Source: Symbiodinium natans (Eukaryota; Sar; Dinophyceae; Suessiales; Symbiodiniaceae). Taken from it: a stretch of 64,000 nt of DNA. The translations under genes were made by a program, and so were the position numbers. The stretch is from NCBI GenBank assembly GCA_905221605.1, contig CAJNDS010002500.1:212001-276000 (forward strand), written 5' to 3'. The notes below the pieces were generated by a model. The model ran no database searches, had not been told where the DNA came from, and worked only from the letters and a program-made list of their open reading frames with translations. This document shows, piece after piece, positions 10,153 through 23,700 of the stretch. Each line of letters begins with the position of its first letter. The first letter of the stretch is position 1.

Positions 10153-13100
10153 AGCCTCGCGATCGGGCAGTAGAAGGCTATGCAAAACCCTCCGAACCCC
10201 TCCTTTTCTGAGAACCAAGGCAAGACACCTCTGCCCACGGACAGAGCTGCCAACCGCGAACCCTTCAGTGCGCAACCCGAGCTCTGGAAACGACCACTGC
10301 AAATCTGAGCTTCTTGATCCCACCTGGAAGACCGGTGTCCCCCTCTGCAAAGTCGGTCTTCTCGTCCTTTGTTCTCGATGCTGAAGGTGCTACATTACAA
10401 ACAGAATCACATGAAAGAACGAACATGCGTAAAAATGTACGTTTCAGCCTGACATGGCATCTACCTGTTGAAGTTGGGGGGGGGGGGCTGGCTTCCGTTG
10501 AGGGCTACTGCCCACGCATTTTCTTTCCTGGCGATGTTGCTGGCCACTTAGGACAATTGCTGTGGGCTGTGTCTCTCAGGGGCGGTGTCCGCAACGCTGA
10601 CCCCCTGCTACCGACACTGTCTCTCCGCATTTTGACCGTGTTGATGCGAGGGGGCTGGTGGACGTGCCGGAGCACCCCAGCAAGAAGGAAGGCCACTCAC
10701 GGCCTTCCTTTTGAGAACCAGGTGATGATGGAGGCACTGACGTTCGCCTGGCGGAGAAGGTGGATGAAGTGCTCCAACGCGAGGAGGGGCGCCCGGTTAG
10801 TCTGACTGAGGACGACATACGGTTGGCGGCGTGCAACGTGCAACGTCCTACGCTATTCACGGTTGCCACTGCGGCAATCGAGGTGAGGGCTGCGACACGC
10901 CGGCACAGCTCAGGTTGAGACTGGCACAAGCTTGCGGGAGCTCATCGTGATTCTCGTTACATGGAGGATTGGATGCCACCCTACATCAAAACATCCAAAC
11001 ATCATGCTGCGAAACTGCTGACCCCAAGAATCCAGATGCAGTGGGCCCATGAAAGCCTGCCACTTCTTCAGCGACAGGTCCTCCCACTTTGGCGCTTCAG
11101 AGCATGGGGCCCCCTATGATTGAAGGTCGACTCTTCTGCAATCCCTCACCTACTGGAAAAACTCCGCTCCCTAGCGGGCCCTGTCACCGCAGGATCTACC
11201 GAGTCTACCGGTCTCCTTCAAAACGGTCAGGATGATTTGCCCTCGCACCAGTCGCGCATGACCCTCGATGTCTTCCGCCAGCGCCATGTAGATGCCGCAG
11301 AACCTCAGATGCCTCTCAGGTAGCCTTCTCAAAGGACCACCAGTTAGTCCAAGTCTCTCTGAGCCCCTCAACAAAACACCAGCCTTGGACATCAAGCCTG
11401 AGCCCCACGGGGGGCTGCGACACCAGCAGGTTGAAGAGGCAAGTATATACGGCGATGCTATAAAGCAGGATGCAAGCAAAGATGAGGCCACTTTCCTGGC
11501 AAGGGGAGAACACCCCCCGCAACGGTTCCTATAGGCTCACAAGAGCAGGAATAGAACTCCTGCAAAGCCGTTTGCCCCAACCATGCTCTTAGACCCGCCC
11601 CGGTCCTGCGTTCACTCAGGGTCCTTCTTGGGTCCCTCTACTCCGTCTCCTGATCCTAGGATAGCCTAGGGCGCAAGGACCGTCCTGCGCAAGCTCGGAC
11701 ATTGACTCCATGCTGAAGAGGCCAAAAGCGGTCCTGGGTTCCGAAGAAGGCACTCTCAAAATGGTGCCGCAAGCCAAAAAAACAACGGTGAGAGCCAGAG
11801 AAGCCCGCGCCCCTTGGGATTGGCGGCGGGGCCACCCCCGTACGGCCGTTGGCTCCGCTGTGGTCCACTGTGGCCCACACCATGACATCTCCCCAAAACC
11901 GCCCCAAACCCAGAGGTCTCAAAATCCGACTCCTTCTTGAAGCTGCATGTACCAGTGCCAGACACTTCATCTGGCTGCTGACGACCCCGGTACAGTTGCA
12001 GACCTACCTGGAGGCTTTTGTAGCCTTGTGCCTCGCCTACCCTGGGCTCAACAAGACTTCAAGAGCCCCTTTTGATTGGCGCCGATCCAGAGGAGCCGAG
12101 TGTCTGCGTCAGGGCGAGCATAGCCCCATCCATGGACTTCCAATCCTGCCGGAGCAAGAGAAGAAGCTAAAGAGTTGCACCACTCGCACCCCCTCTCTTC
12201 CCCCTGCTTTCTTACGGGATGCTGCTTTGCGGTTTGGTTCTGGTTCCCCACGAACTGGGTCGTGGGCAAGGAAGGGTTCGGTTTGTGACATGCTCTCGCT
12301 TCTGCTTCTGCGACTATCTGCTACTGGGACGATCTGGGGGCTGTTTGGTCCTGCGTCTGGATGCTCTGCGTCTCGCGGGACAGGGAGCTGATGACAAAGG
12401 TGAAGGTGACCTTGTCGGATCAAGTCTGAATGTTCCCGCTTTTTCCAACAGCCCTTAATCGGGATTACATCAGGGGGTTACTATAATGGGGACGAAAATC
12501 CCTATTGAGGGCTGTTAGGAAAAGGGGGAGCATCCCAATCTGAAAGCTTCAAGGGATGTCGCGTAGGGACGCAGGAGCCCACAATCCAAGAGCCGGCCAA
12601 GCAACGATTGTGACCAGGAGCGCAATGCCGCACATCAGCACCTGTCCATGGCATTCGATTCTCCTACAAAAAGTCGGGATAGTTGGTTGGAGGCGGCTGT
12701 GCGGCTGCGATAGCCTGGTTGCGTGAGGGGATTTTGGGCAGCGCAACCCGGTAGAGAATGAGACACAATGACGGATACAAAAGCAGCAAGAACCGGGGGG
12801 CCTCTGTGCAGCTTGATGCTTTGAAGGGGCATTGCAACATGGTTTGTGTACTCTGCTTCTTAGCTGATGCTGAGCTGGTTTAAGAGCACCACATTCTAGT
12901 CTCACACACACACACACACACATATACAACTGCTTGCCAAAGAACAACATTGGGGGCTCTGCACTCTGGAGGAGAGTTGGATTTCCCCGGGCCTCATCCA
13001 TCGCCTGTGCACACAGGACCTTGTAGGCTGCCATGCGGATGTTCAGCGCAGCAAGGTCGAGGATCATCGAACAGAACCTCTAAGCTTCATGTGGGCTTCA

Positions 13101-14719
13101 TGTGGGCTTCAACATGGGCTTCAACATGGGCTTCATATGGGCTTTAGGCGCTCAGATTCCAGGCCCATCTCTGTCAACTGGTGCTCAAAGCTCTCTGGCT
13201 TGGTCATCTTCGTCTTTCCTAGACTAGAACTTACCTCTTGGGTCTCTGGTACTGCAAGATGGCAAGGTGGCGCGCTTGAAGGCTCTTGCTTGCTTCCACT
13301 GCAGCCGAAAGTGCAGGAAGACGCCCAGGGCGGAGAAGCACTGGTAGACCATGTGCATTCCGTCGCTGTGCGCGTCGCACTTGAATTCCACAACATCGTC
13401 AGCGTTGAGGCAGTACATCATTGGCTCCACGAAAAGCATACCCACCAGCACGAACAGAAGCCCCAGACTGATGCGGTGCTCGAACTCCTTCCAGTAGGCA
13501 GGGAAGGAGAGGCACCGAAACTTCACCATGTCCTTCCGCCTGGATGCACGGAACGTCTCCCGGCAGTGCCAGTAAAGCAGCCTCCCCAAGCCGCAGATGT
13601 AGACGAGCAGGCGCGTGGCAAACAAGACGTAGCGCAAGACCTGCTTCTCCAGGAAGTGGGGCTGGTTCAGCACGCACTGAGAGAAGATGTAGAAGACGAA
13701 GGTGACGGCTGTCCAGGCTCGGTCGCACAGGAACACACGCAGCACCAGCCGGCTCCACAGCAAGTCCGTCGTAAAGACGATGATCGGATGCCTCAGGTCA
13801 ACGGCGAACAACTTTGAGAACCCCTTAACTTAAACTTTGGGCCTACCTTTTTAAGGTGGCGTCACGCAACTTGAAGTGCTCTACAAGCATTGATATGAGG
13901 GGGGGTTCTTTGAAGCTGCTTCCAACTTGGCTGGTATACACGGGAGAATCTGGGGAACGACCGAGCCGCTCCGTCATTCACCGTACTTAAGGTCAGACAA
14001 GTCACAGCTGCCCAACACACACGGACAACAGACAATGCGCACAACCTCTCGCGAATCGACACCTTCTACAGCTCAGGTGAATCGGCTTCAAGTGCGGCTT
14101 AGGGTGTAAGGCTTAGGGTTTACGATTGTTTGGCACAGGCGCTGGATGATCTTCGCATTTTTGAAGCTGATGAACGTCTTCATGGACCGAGAGAGGGTGG
14201 AGTCCTCCTCCGTGTCCTGCGCGGCAAGCGCCCTAAAACGGTGGAATCCAACCTCAGATGCCAGAGGGCCCTGTAAGCCAAGCCAAAACGCCCCCAAAAC
14301 GCCCAAAATCATTGGCACAATGTGAGTAGATTTTGCGGGCTGCTGCTGGAAGACCCGTAAGGAACTACACTTACGCGGGTAACCATGTAGAACAATGCGC
14401 ACGAGAAAATCGCAGAAAACACACAACCCACTTCACGTCTCCGCGCCTACACTTTTGGGGGCTCCTTTGAAAGTCTCCGAATGGAGGGCTCCTAATGATC
14501 CTAATCCTCATCGTCTCCTGCAGGAGGTGCTCCAGATAGTAGATCACCGATCGCATGCCATCATGGGATTTGTGCGATCTCCAAACCAATCCTTACAGTC
14601 TGCCGGAATGAAGGTGGCAACATGTCCCTTCGCAACAGCTGAGAGGATGTCTAAGAGGTGCTGAGAGGGCACGCCTCAGGGACGCAACACGCACGCACAC
14701 GCGCATGCGCGCACTCTCT

Positions 14720-14774
<55 letters not shown>

Positions 14775-17700
14775 CCCGCAGGACCGGACCGGGAGGCCCT
14801 CGAGCATCTCCATGGCCAGGAAGGGCGCCTCGCTGCAGACGTGCTCGGCGCAATCCGGCTGATAGTTGAAGAGCTCGTCCACGCCGTAGTAGTACCTTTC
14901 TTCAGCAATTTTCCAGCTTCTATGCGCGCGAGAACTAGCTGGTTGAACAGGAAGCCCCGTGGACCAGAAGCCCGAACAGCCCTCCTGAAGCCCTGTCCGG
15001 GCACCGCTGGCGATCCGCGCGAATGGTCAACACATCCTGGATCATCTTCTTTGCAGACCTCCAGCCGAAAAGAAACGAACACATAAACTGATGGACTGGG
15101 GAATCCGGTGATTCCCCCGAAGGCCGTACGTATTTACCGTATTTTAAGCCTTCAAAGCTTGTGTAGCCCAAGATACCGATGGCTGCCACTGCGAAGGGCG
15201 TAATGAAGTGGGCTGATGGTCTGCCTTCGTGGAGAGGGAAGATTGGTCTGATAAAAAGTTTGATATGGAAGTTTTGGGCGAAGGCTCCCCGGCTCTGATG
15301 GCAACTTTTTTGGGGGAGCCGTACAAGTCGAGCAGACGCGACTTCAGATCAAGGAAAAGATGCGGGGAGGCCACGGTCCCAAAATCTTTCAATCAAGGCT
15401 TCCTATAAACCCGAAAATTTGGTAAGTGACTGCAAGCGACGTGCCGACACGCACACGCAGCTGCCAGCGAACCCTGTCGAATCGCGGCGCATCGTTCAAG
15501 GCCTCATGGAGCGTGAGCTATGCGTGACATGACACGTGACATCTAAGCTCAAGTGATTTTTACGACATCCCCCTGAGCTCTCAAATGTCCCCCTCACGGC
15601 AGCGACTTGCGGTCCAAAGCCTTCGTGATCTGGCGCTGGTCATCGTAGTTGATGGCCTGCAACGGCTGGAACACAGGGGTGCAGGGCTATGCAGGATGCC
15701 AAACGGGGGGGGGGGGGGGCAGTGCTTCTTTGGGGCAGATGGCCTGCATAACGGATGTGGACCCCTCGGTGATGGTCCGCATCAGGATTCGAGCAACCAG
15801 GCCTGCGATGTGGCAAGGATCGACGCACCATGGGCTACGGGAACTTGCCACCCAAGGCACCAAAAACTTCCGAAACAAGGCCTGTGAAAAACAACGTGCT
15901 GAATCGCGAGTTTTGCAGGAAACTCATGTACACGTGAATGCTGTGAGTAAGCGACGTTGGAGCTGTAACACGCAGTTGGCGTGTCGTTGGAGCTATAGCA
16001 CGCAGTTGGCGTGTCTTGTGCGCGCGTGCTTGCATGCTTGCGTGCGCAGGTGCGCAGGTGCGCGTGTGTGCGTGTGCGTGTGTGCGCGTGTGCGCGTGTG
16101 CGCGTGTGCGCGTGTGCGCGTGTGCGCGTGTGCGCGTGTGACGAAGTTTCAACGTTTCAAACTCAACACCCTGAGCCCAACTCTGAACCGCTAGGCGACA
16201 TGCACTCCAAGTATATGCCCCCAGACTAGAGTAGGATGTTGTGGACCTTGCGGGTAGATGGCTTGGAGCCCCCCACCTAGAGACCAACGGAATCCATCGA
16301 GCATCATCTTGTCAGGGACGTTGAAGTCCTCATCCAGCTGAGCATGTGTTCTGGGCTTGACTACTGCACCTCTATGTATCCGTGACGGTGTCCGTTGTTT
16401 GGGTCCCCCAGCCCTTGCGCGGTGGAGACACATGAAACCATCTTGGAAACTAGCAGCACCATCATACCATCAAGGGCCACCATGCCTGTCACATCACGCT
16501 GCCCCCGGCCACCAAACCCCTAATGTTTCGCAACTCACATCCCAGGGGTTTTTGTCAAAAAAGGCAAGTAGCGATGTCAAGACAGCGGAAGCCCTACTAG
16601 CGAGGTCCTCCAGCCAGTGGGTGTTGGACCTCGCGGCCTGGACGCTCATGCGCGACTTAGGGCATGGGGCTGGTGGGGCCTTTTCAATAACCTTTTGAAT
16701 AAAGGCGCATCTCTTCATGTGAAACCCCCTGATATGTGTGGTTATGAGTATGGAAGTATGGAGGCATATGGGAGAGCTCATGAGGATGAAGTGTGGGTTC
16801 CATTACCAGTCACTCAGTGGTACAAAGCTCGTTCTTCCGTGGCTATTCACCTCGCTTCTTGCATCGCGTAGGGGTCAGGATCTTGGATTTCCGCTTGGGG
16901 TCTCGATTGGGATGAGGGATGTCGAAGCAAAATAGCTTCCTAGTTTCACCCCACGACGAAACATCCCTCTCAAACACCTCAGAGGTGAGACGTAAAAGAG
17001 GAAAGAAAAGAGGGACCCATCGGAGACCTCCCTCTCTTCTTCTGCTGGGCCTGAGGGACGGGGTTGCCCCCGCCCCCCGCGTTTCAGACTCCGAATGAGT
17101 GACGCTTGGATATTGCATCATGGAAAGGGCCACAGGAGGAAAGGACCATGGGTTATCCCCCGAATGAGGTACCATGTCCGTCTTTCCCCGAGAAGCATGT
17201 CTTGTGCAGTGTCACTGGAGCAGGGCTCCCAGTGAATTAAACAACTTGTACAGCGCATGCTCGGGAGCACCCGCACAGGCCTCTTTCTTCTTGTCCTTCT
17301 TCTTCTCCACGCTTTGGAGTCCCCCCGAAAGAGGAACCCTTTCTCTCTTTCTCTCTTTCTTTCTTTCTTTCTTTCTCTCTCTCTTTCTCTCTTTCTTCCT
17401 TCCTTCCATCGCAACAGGCCCCCCGAAAGGAGCCGCCCCTTTCTCTCTTTCTCTCTTTCTCTCTTTCTCTCTTTCTCTCTTTCTCTCTTTCTCTCTTTCT
17501 CTCTTTCTCTCTTTCTCTCTTTCTCTCTTTCTCTCTTTCTTTCTCTCTTTCTTTCTCTCTTTTCTCTCTTTCTCTCTTTATCTCTTTCTCTCTTTTTGTC
17601 TTTATCTTTTTCTTTCTCTCTCTCTCTCTCTCTTTTTCTCTCTTTCTCTCTTTCTCTCTTTCTCTCTTTCTCTCTTTCTCTCTTTCTCTCTTTCTCTCTT

Positions 17701-20700
17701 TCTCTCTTTCTCTCTTTCTCTCTTTCTCTCTTTCTCTCTTTCTCTCTTTCTCTCTTTCTCTCTTTCTCTCTTTCTCTCTTTCTCTCTTTCTCTCTTTCTC
17801 TCTTTCTCTCTTCTCTCTTTCTCTCTTTCTCTCTTTCTCTCTTTCTCTCTTTCTCTCTTTCTCTCTTTCTCTCTTTCTCTCTTTCTCTCTTCTCTCTTTC
17901 TCTCTCTCTCTCTCTTTCTCTCTTTCTCTCTTTCTCTCTTTCTCTCTTTCTCTCTTTCTCTCTTTCTCTCTTTCCCTTTCTCTCTTCGTGTATTTCTACA
18001 TTTCTGTCTTTCTGGCTTCTGTCTTTCTGGCTTTCTGGCTTCTGTCTTTCTTTCGCTCTTTCTTTCCATGGGGATCTAGTTCTCTCTTTCTCTGGCTTCG
18101 AGCAGCATGGCCCTTTGCTTCTAATGGTTTCCTGTTTGACGGGCGGACGCAGGCACCCCACGAAGGGACAGCCGCCTTAGGGCCACATGTTATTCCAAAG
18201 CTCGCTCATCTGTCCGGGCTCACTCCACACCTCCTCCAAGCAGGACTTTATGCTGGACCCTGTTGTCCAAGAAGGACGCTTGCGTGTCCGATCGTGTCCG
18301 ATCTAGGGTCGGATCCACTATAACTGCACCTATAACCACATTAAGGCACTTAAGGGGGCTTCTAAGTGGGTTATAAGTACAGCTACAAGTGGTTGATAAG
18401 TACCATAGACCTCCAAGTACGTGGCGTCGCATCGCGCGGAGGAGCTCTGGATGCACTCAGAGCGGAGCTTCCCTCATATCTCCCCATCCTCCACTGGCAG
18501 ATCTAGGCCCCATACTGAAAACGAGGGCCTGGGGTTTGCAGTAAGGTTCGGGTTTAGTTTAGACTTAGTTGGGACTTAGGGCATAGGGTCATAGGGTTTT
18601 GAGCCTCTACAGTCTGGGGTCCGGGGTATGGGGCGAGCCATCAGCCAGAAGTTTCCGTATCCCCCGATCCCTCCCTCCCAGCTCGCCCCCATCCCTGCCT
18701 CCTGGCTCGCCTTCAGCGAGCATCTCCGCTTCGGGTTTTTTTCTTTCAATTGTAGGGGCGGCATTCAGGCTCATCGAACTCCTGCTCTGAAAACTGTTAC
18801 AAGTTTCTCGGCTAGTTCGGTCTTTCCTCTCATCCACGCTTTCCTCTGGTCTCCAGCCCGTCCTTACAGAAAAAGAGAACTTCCCGCGCCCCTCCCCGCA
18901 CTGTGACGCCACGTCTCATGTGACCGTCACACGTCAATGAGAGACTTGGGTTTCGACATCTCGACATCTGGCGGTATCACGTCAACAGCTCCCCCCGAAA
19001 CCCTAAGATGCCCCCTAAGATGCCCCCTAAGATGCCTCCCCTAAGATAAGATGCCCCCTCTGAGTGCCTTAACGTGCTCCCCCGAACCTGAATCAGACAC
19101 CTTCTCAAAAAGACCCAAGGGGCATTGCCCTCCAAGGCCTGGAGTGGGGCTGGTTGCAGGGAGAGGACGAGCTTCAAGCTTCGAAGCTTCAGATGCTGGA
19201 CGCAGAGTAGAGACTCCTAACAAGAAGCCTGCACCCAAAACCTGGGGCAGTCTCAGAGGCACAGCTCGCTCCTGCCGGGGGCCTCTGCGCGGCTGCAGGT
19301 GAGCCGCGGCTGAGCCGTGGATGCGCAACAGCAACCCAATTTCTGAAAGAGGCCACCCTTAAAGCTTCCTGTTAACTCGCAAGAGCCGGGCCTCTGTCAC
19401 AATTGTGACCTCGTCGGCCAAGCTCGCGACAATGGGCTTCATGGTCAGCACGATGGTGTCGGTGAAGGGGGCAAACCTTGCTCGTGCTGAAAAGGGCGAA
19501 GGGGGGCTTTCTGAAGCTGACGGAGGGCTTCCTGTGTCGAACTACGCGTTTCCTGCTTGCTGAGGGCATTGGTAAAGTCAAATGGCAGGCACGTTATACT
19601 CTTAGATGGACTTCTCAGTGTCGAAAGGGGCGCTCAACTCGATGCGTTTTTTCAAAAAGCTGAGAAACAGCGAGACGGGGACGCCGTAGCCCACGTGCCG
19701 CAGGCCGAGGGCCGAAAGCTCATCCACCATCTCCTGAACCTGAGAGTTCAGTCCGCGACCCTCAGAGTTCAGCGGTGTGAAGGGGCCCTTTTTGGCTCGC
19801 ATGACCTCACCATGACTCTAGCCTTTTCTCACCGTACCCCCATCCTCCCTCAGCAGGGACAAGCCGTGCAGAGGAACAGAGGAAAGCCGGGACATGCCGG
19901 GCTGTCAGTCTGTCGCTTCTGCTCTTTCCCCCTCTCTCTCTCTCTTGTGCTTTCTGTCCGTCTCTCCTTGTCAGCTTCTCTTTGTCCCTGTAGCTGCGCC
20001 ATGCTGCGCCATGCTGCGCCATGCTGCGCCATGCTGCGCCTGCATGCCCTTCTGTCTCGCCTTCTTCAAGCCGTTGCACTTCGCGCTGACACACAAAAAG
20101 CGCGGAATCTGACAAAAATGCATCTTCAGAGCTCAATTTCACAGAAACTCCTCTGGTTACATGTTCACCCCAGTTCCCCGAAAGACTGCCTTAAGGACGA
20201 CTGGGAACCGGCTTGTGCAGCATGTCGTAGGCACTGAGCATGATGCGGTCGGCAATGTAGCGCAGACGGGTCTGCGACTGCTTGAAGAGCTCCTGGCTCT
20301 GCTTGCACTTGGCGAAGAAGTCGATGTAGATGTCCGAGCGAAAGCTCTCCCGCTGTTCATCAGTGATCGCTCCATACAGCTTGGTGCTCCAGGGCTTGTA
20401 GGAGCGGACCTTCATGGTGGCTTCCATGAGGTTTGTGGCGATCGTCTTCCACAGCCACTGCCAAGCAGTCTCGTGCTCCATGGACCACGTCTTCGGCAGC
20501 AGAGACCTCAACGCCGCAAGCATCACGGGCTTGAAGCGATCGAAGTCGATGTCCCCACCGTTCGAGAGATTGACGATGGTGATGGACAGCAAGTCGCACT
20601 CCTCCAGCCTTGGTTCCAGCTTGGGTATGTCGTCCGTCTGTTTCACATGGCCGACTGAGTTCCCAGGTGGGACAACGTAGGAGCAGAAAGCACCGTCCTA

Positions 20701-23700
20701 GCCCCCTCCATTCATCGAAGAGACAGAAGCGAGGGGTTGTTCGCCTGGCTGACCAGCACCTGACAAGTCTGACAGGAACGGGCAAGCAGCGCAGCCTGGA
20801 CATGATTGAGGACCAAGCTGGGGGACCGAAGCAAACAGCTTCGGAAACGGTTGCGACCCAAGAAAATCGACCGTGTCCGATGCTCTTTGGCTTATGAGTT
20901 CCGAACCATACCCCAATCAGGCACCTTTGAAGAGGGTACCTCGGGGCTCTGGTGTGAAGATTTGAGGTAGAAGAGAGTTTGTGAAAGCTCGCAAGCTTTC
21001 GCAAGCTTGTAGCTGACCTGAAACCCCCGCAGCATGAGAGAGCCACCCGGCCATGGCATGCGCCTCGAAGACGTTCAAGAGCTCGTGCATCCAGGCATCC
21101 AGCGTCTCCCCCATCACTTCGTTGCTGAATGCACACATCCTTACGGCTTTGCACATCTTCAAGCATGTCTCGATGATCTGATTCGAGTAATAAGAAGCCC
21201 CAAATCAAATTAAAATGGCCGAAAAACACAAACAAGTAGATTCTAGGCGGGTATCTTGGGAAAGCTGCGCACCGCAGCTTCCTCCTCGTTGGCGTTGCTG
21301 GCCTCCTGGGCTCGGTTGTTTTGACTGCAGGTTTCAGATGCTTGCAGATGCGGTTCAACACTTGCGGATTTCAGATCGCCGCTTGGAGCTCCTGAATAGA
21401 CTTCCAGTCTTCGCTGATGAGCTCCAGCCGCCTGCGGGGGGCACCGCGACCAATGCTACTCGCACTTTAGTCCAAGTAAGCTGTTCGAGGCGCCGACGGC
21501 GAGAAGGTGTCGTGTCGTGAGGTATTAGCAACATTCTGCAACTCTATGTGGCTCTATGTATAGGAGTGAGATAGTCACCCAACAGGACTTAGCTTCCACC
21601 GGGGGTGACCCAAAAGGGGGGCCGGACCCGACACTTGGAGGAGGCGGTTTTTTTTTTTTCCTCGTTACGGCCGTCTGGGCCAGTTTCAAGGGAGTTCTTT
21701 GCACTGAGCCAGGCCGGCGAAGCGGCGTGGTGTGGGATCTCTCAACCTTTGCTGATCAGGAAAGGCTCCCTGAGGATCTTTCAGGTGTCAGGTAACCCTC
21801 GGCTCCCGCGAATGCCTGGAGTAGGTGATGCTGATGTAGCGGAGGCAGCTGCCCACGTAGAAGAGGAGGTTGCGCCATGCCAGAGCTGGTTCTTGGAGGC
21901 AGCTCGGAAGGAGCTTTTGAAAAGCACCTTGTCTGAGAGTCTAAGACTTGGGAGTTTCGCACTCACTTGAGTCTGGGGACCAGGACGCATCAAGGCTCTC
22001 AGTCTGAGTGGGGGGAGACGGAACGGTTTAGGATGGCTTTTACGACAGCAGTTGAGCGCATGCCTGGACGGAGCCGGGCGCCAGCTCATGGCCTGGCACC
22101 TTCGCAGAGTACTTCGGAGAGAACTTCGGGGAGATCTGTGAGGTAGCGCATGCTGGCGCACTTGGGCACTTCAAGCATTTCTGCGGGCATCTTGCAGCGT
22201 GGCACATAAAACACGCACCGAACAGAACGGCCGAATGTGGACCTACACTGGGCTGCGTGGTTTGTAAACAGCGGGCGTCTTGCTCTGCCTGCTGCTGGAG
22301 GATTTCAACGAAGGCATCGCTCACGGCGCTGGTCTGCGCCATGGTCACGCCGAAAGTCAGATGCTTGAACCTCAGCTATTTTTCGGGACTTCCCACAGCC
22401 TTTCGGTTCCCCTTTGAATATCGACATATGGGGGGAACCCCGGAGATATCCCCGAAACCGACTTCAGAGTCTGAACAAGGCATCTTATTTCAGAGACAAG
22501 GTGGGAAGCTGTGAAGCACTCGCACTCGGATGCGTGAAATAGTCATGAAACCATGACCAAACATGATCAAGCCATCCTGGTCTATGTCTGCGTAGTGAAG
22601 GTGGCGGGCCAGCAGAGGCAAGGCATTGAGGAACCCCAAGCAGCTAGCAGCTTGCATGATAAGAAATCACAAACCTTCATAAACCTTCCCTCACATTTGA
22701 GATGACAAAAACACACGTCGAGGTTTCCCAAAGAAACATAAAGGCGAATGGAGGCGCACCTTTCAAGTCTGGTGGACACATGGTGGCGTCAAATCGAGGG
22801 TCTCCCCGTCAAAAACTGAAATTCAACGCGATTCTTCTTTGAAATCCACAGCGACCGACCTTCCCCCCTCCACCCGTCCCATGCCCCCTTCACATCGACA
22901 AAGTACCCAAACAGTGGCGGCTTCGGAAGTTGCGGTCTTCACTCGAGAAGCCTCACGCCGAAGCGGGGTCTTTGCATCTTCAGACTCAAACTTGGAAGGC
23001 CTCTCGATTTCTTCGCTAGGCTGATGGGAAGCCACTGCTATCTGCTCCAATTTTTCTTTTCACGATGGAAGCTCCCATGTTTTCGCGGGCGCTCTATTAC
23101 TATGACAACTGTTGCGCCGCAACAGGCAAACCTTGTATGTGTGTGCGCGCACGCTCCGAGCTCCGGCCAAAGGACCACCACACAAGCACCGCAAGCGTGC
23201 AGGAAAAAAAGAAACCCATCCGAGCTACCCCAGGATCTCCACGTAGGTGAACAGCGCGGCGGGCTCGTCCAGCTTGTCCTCAAGGGACATCATGGGACCT
23301 TCACAGATCGGGGGGGTTTCTCTGGCCAAAATGGGCCCCCTCTAGGTAACTGTGTTGGTTTCTCCCCATTCGTGTCCGAAAGCACGCGGAAGCCGTTGAA
23401 GAGAGCCAGGCACAGCACGGCGCGGGGCGTCGTGAACTTGTCCTGGCGCCGGGGGCCGAGGGATGCCAAGGGGGTCGTGTGTCTACTGCACTTCGATGTG
23501 CCGACCCGCTGGGCAGCTTCATGCAGCTTGCAAAAATAGGCAGCTCTGAGCCCAAGAACCCAACAGAAGAACGACATCCCATACTCTCAGGCACTTGAGT
23601 AAGTCATGCAGTCATGCAGACAAGCGTTCTCAAAAACCCTTGATGCGGGGCTGATCGGGATCCTGGGGGGGATGCGCAAGTTTGGGGGATTTTGGGGCGC

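Noticed and set aside
13089..13817. Plus-strand open frame of 242 codons.
   Set aside because: It is antisense to the S1-S3 membrane exon, which has a paralogue and clear helices.
17118..18161. Open frames of 300 or more codons on both strands (Lys/Arg/Glu-rich or Ser/Leu/Phe-rich).
   Set aside because: They are translations of the TTTCTCTC repeat and carry no domain; openness on both strands is due to composition.
19557..20237. Plus-strand open frame of 226 codons.
   Set aside because: It crosses antisense exon sequence and the GCTGCGCCAT repeat; no paralogue in copy 3.
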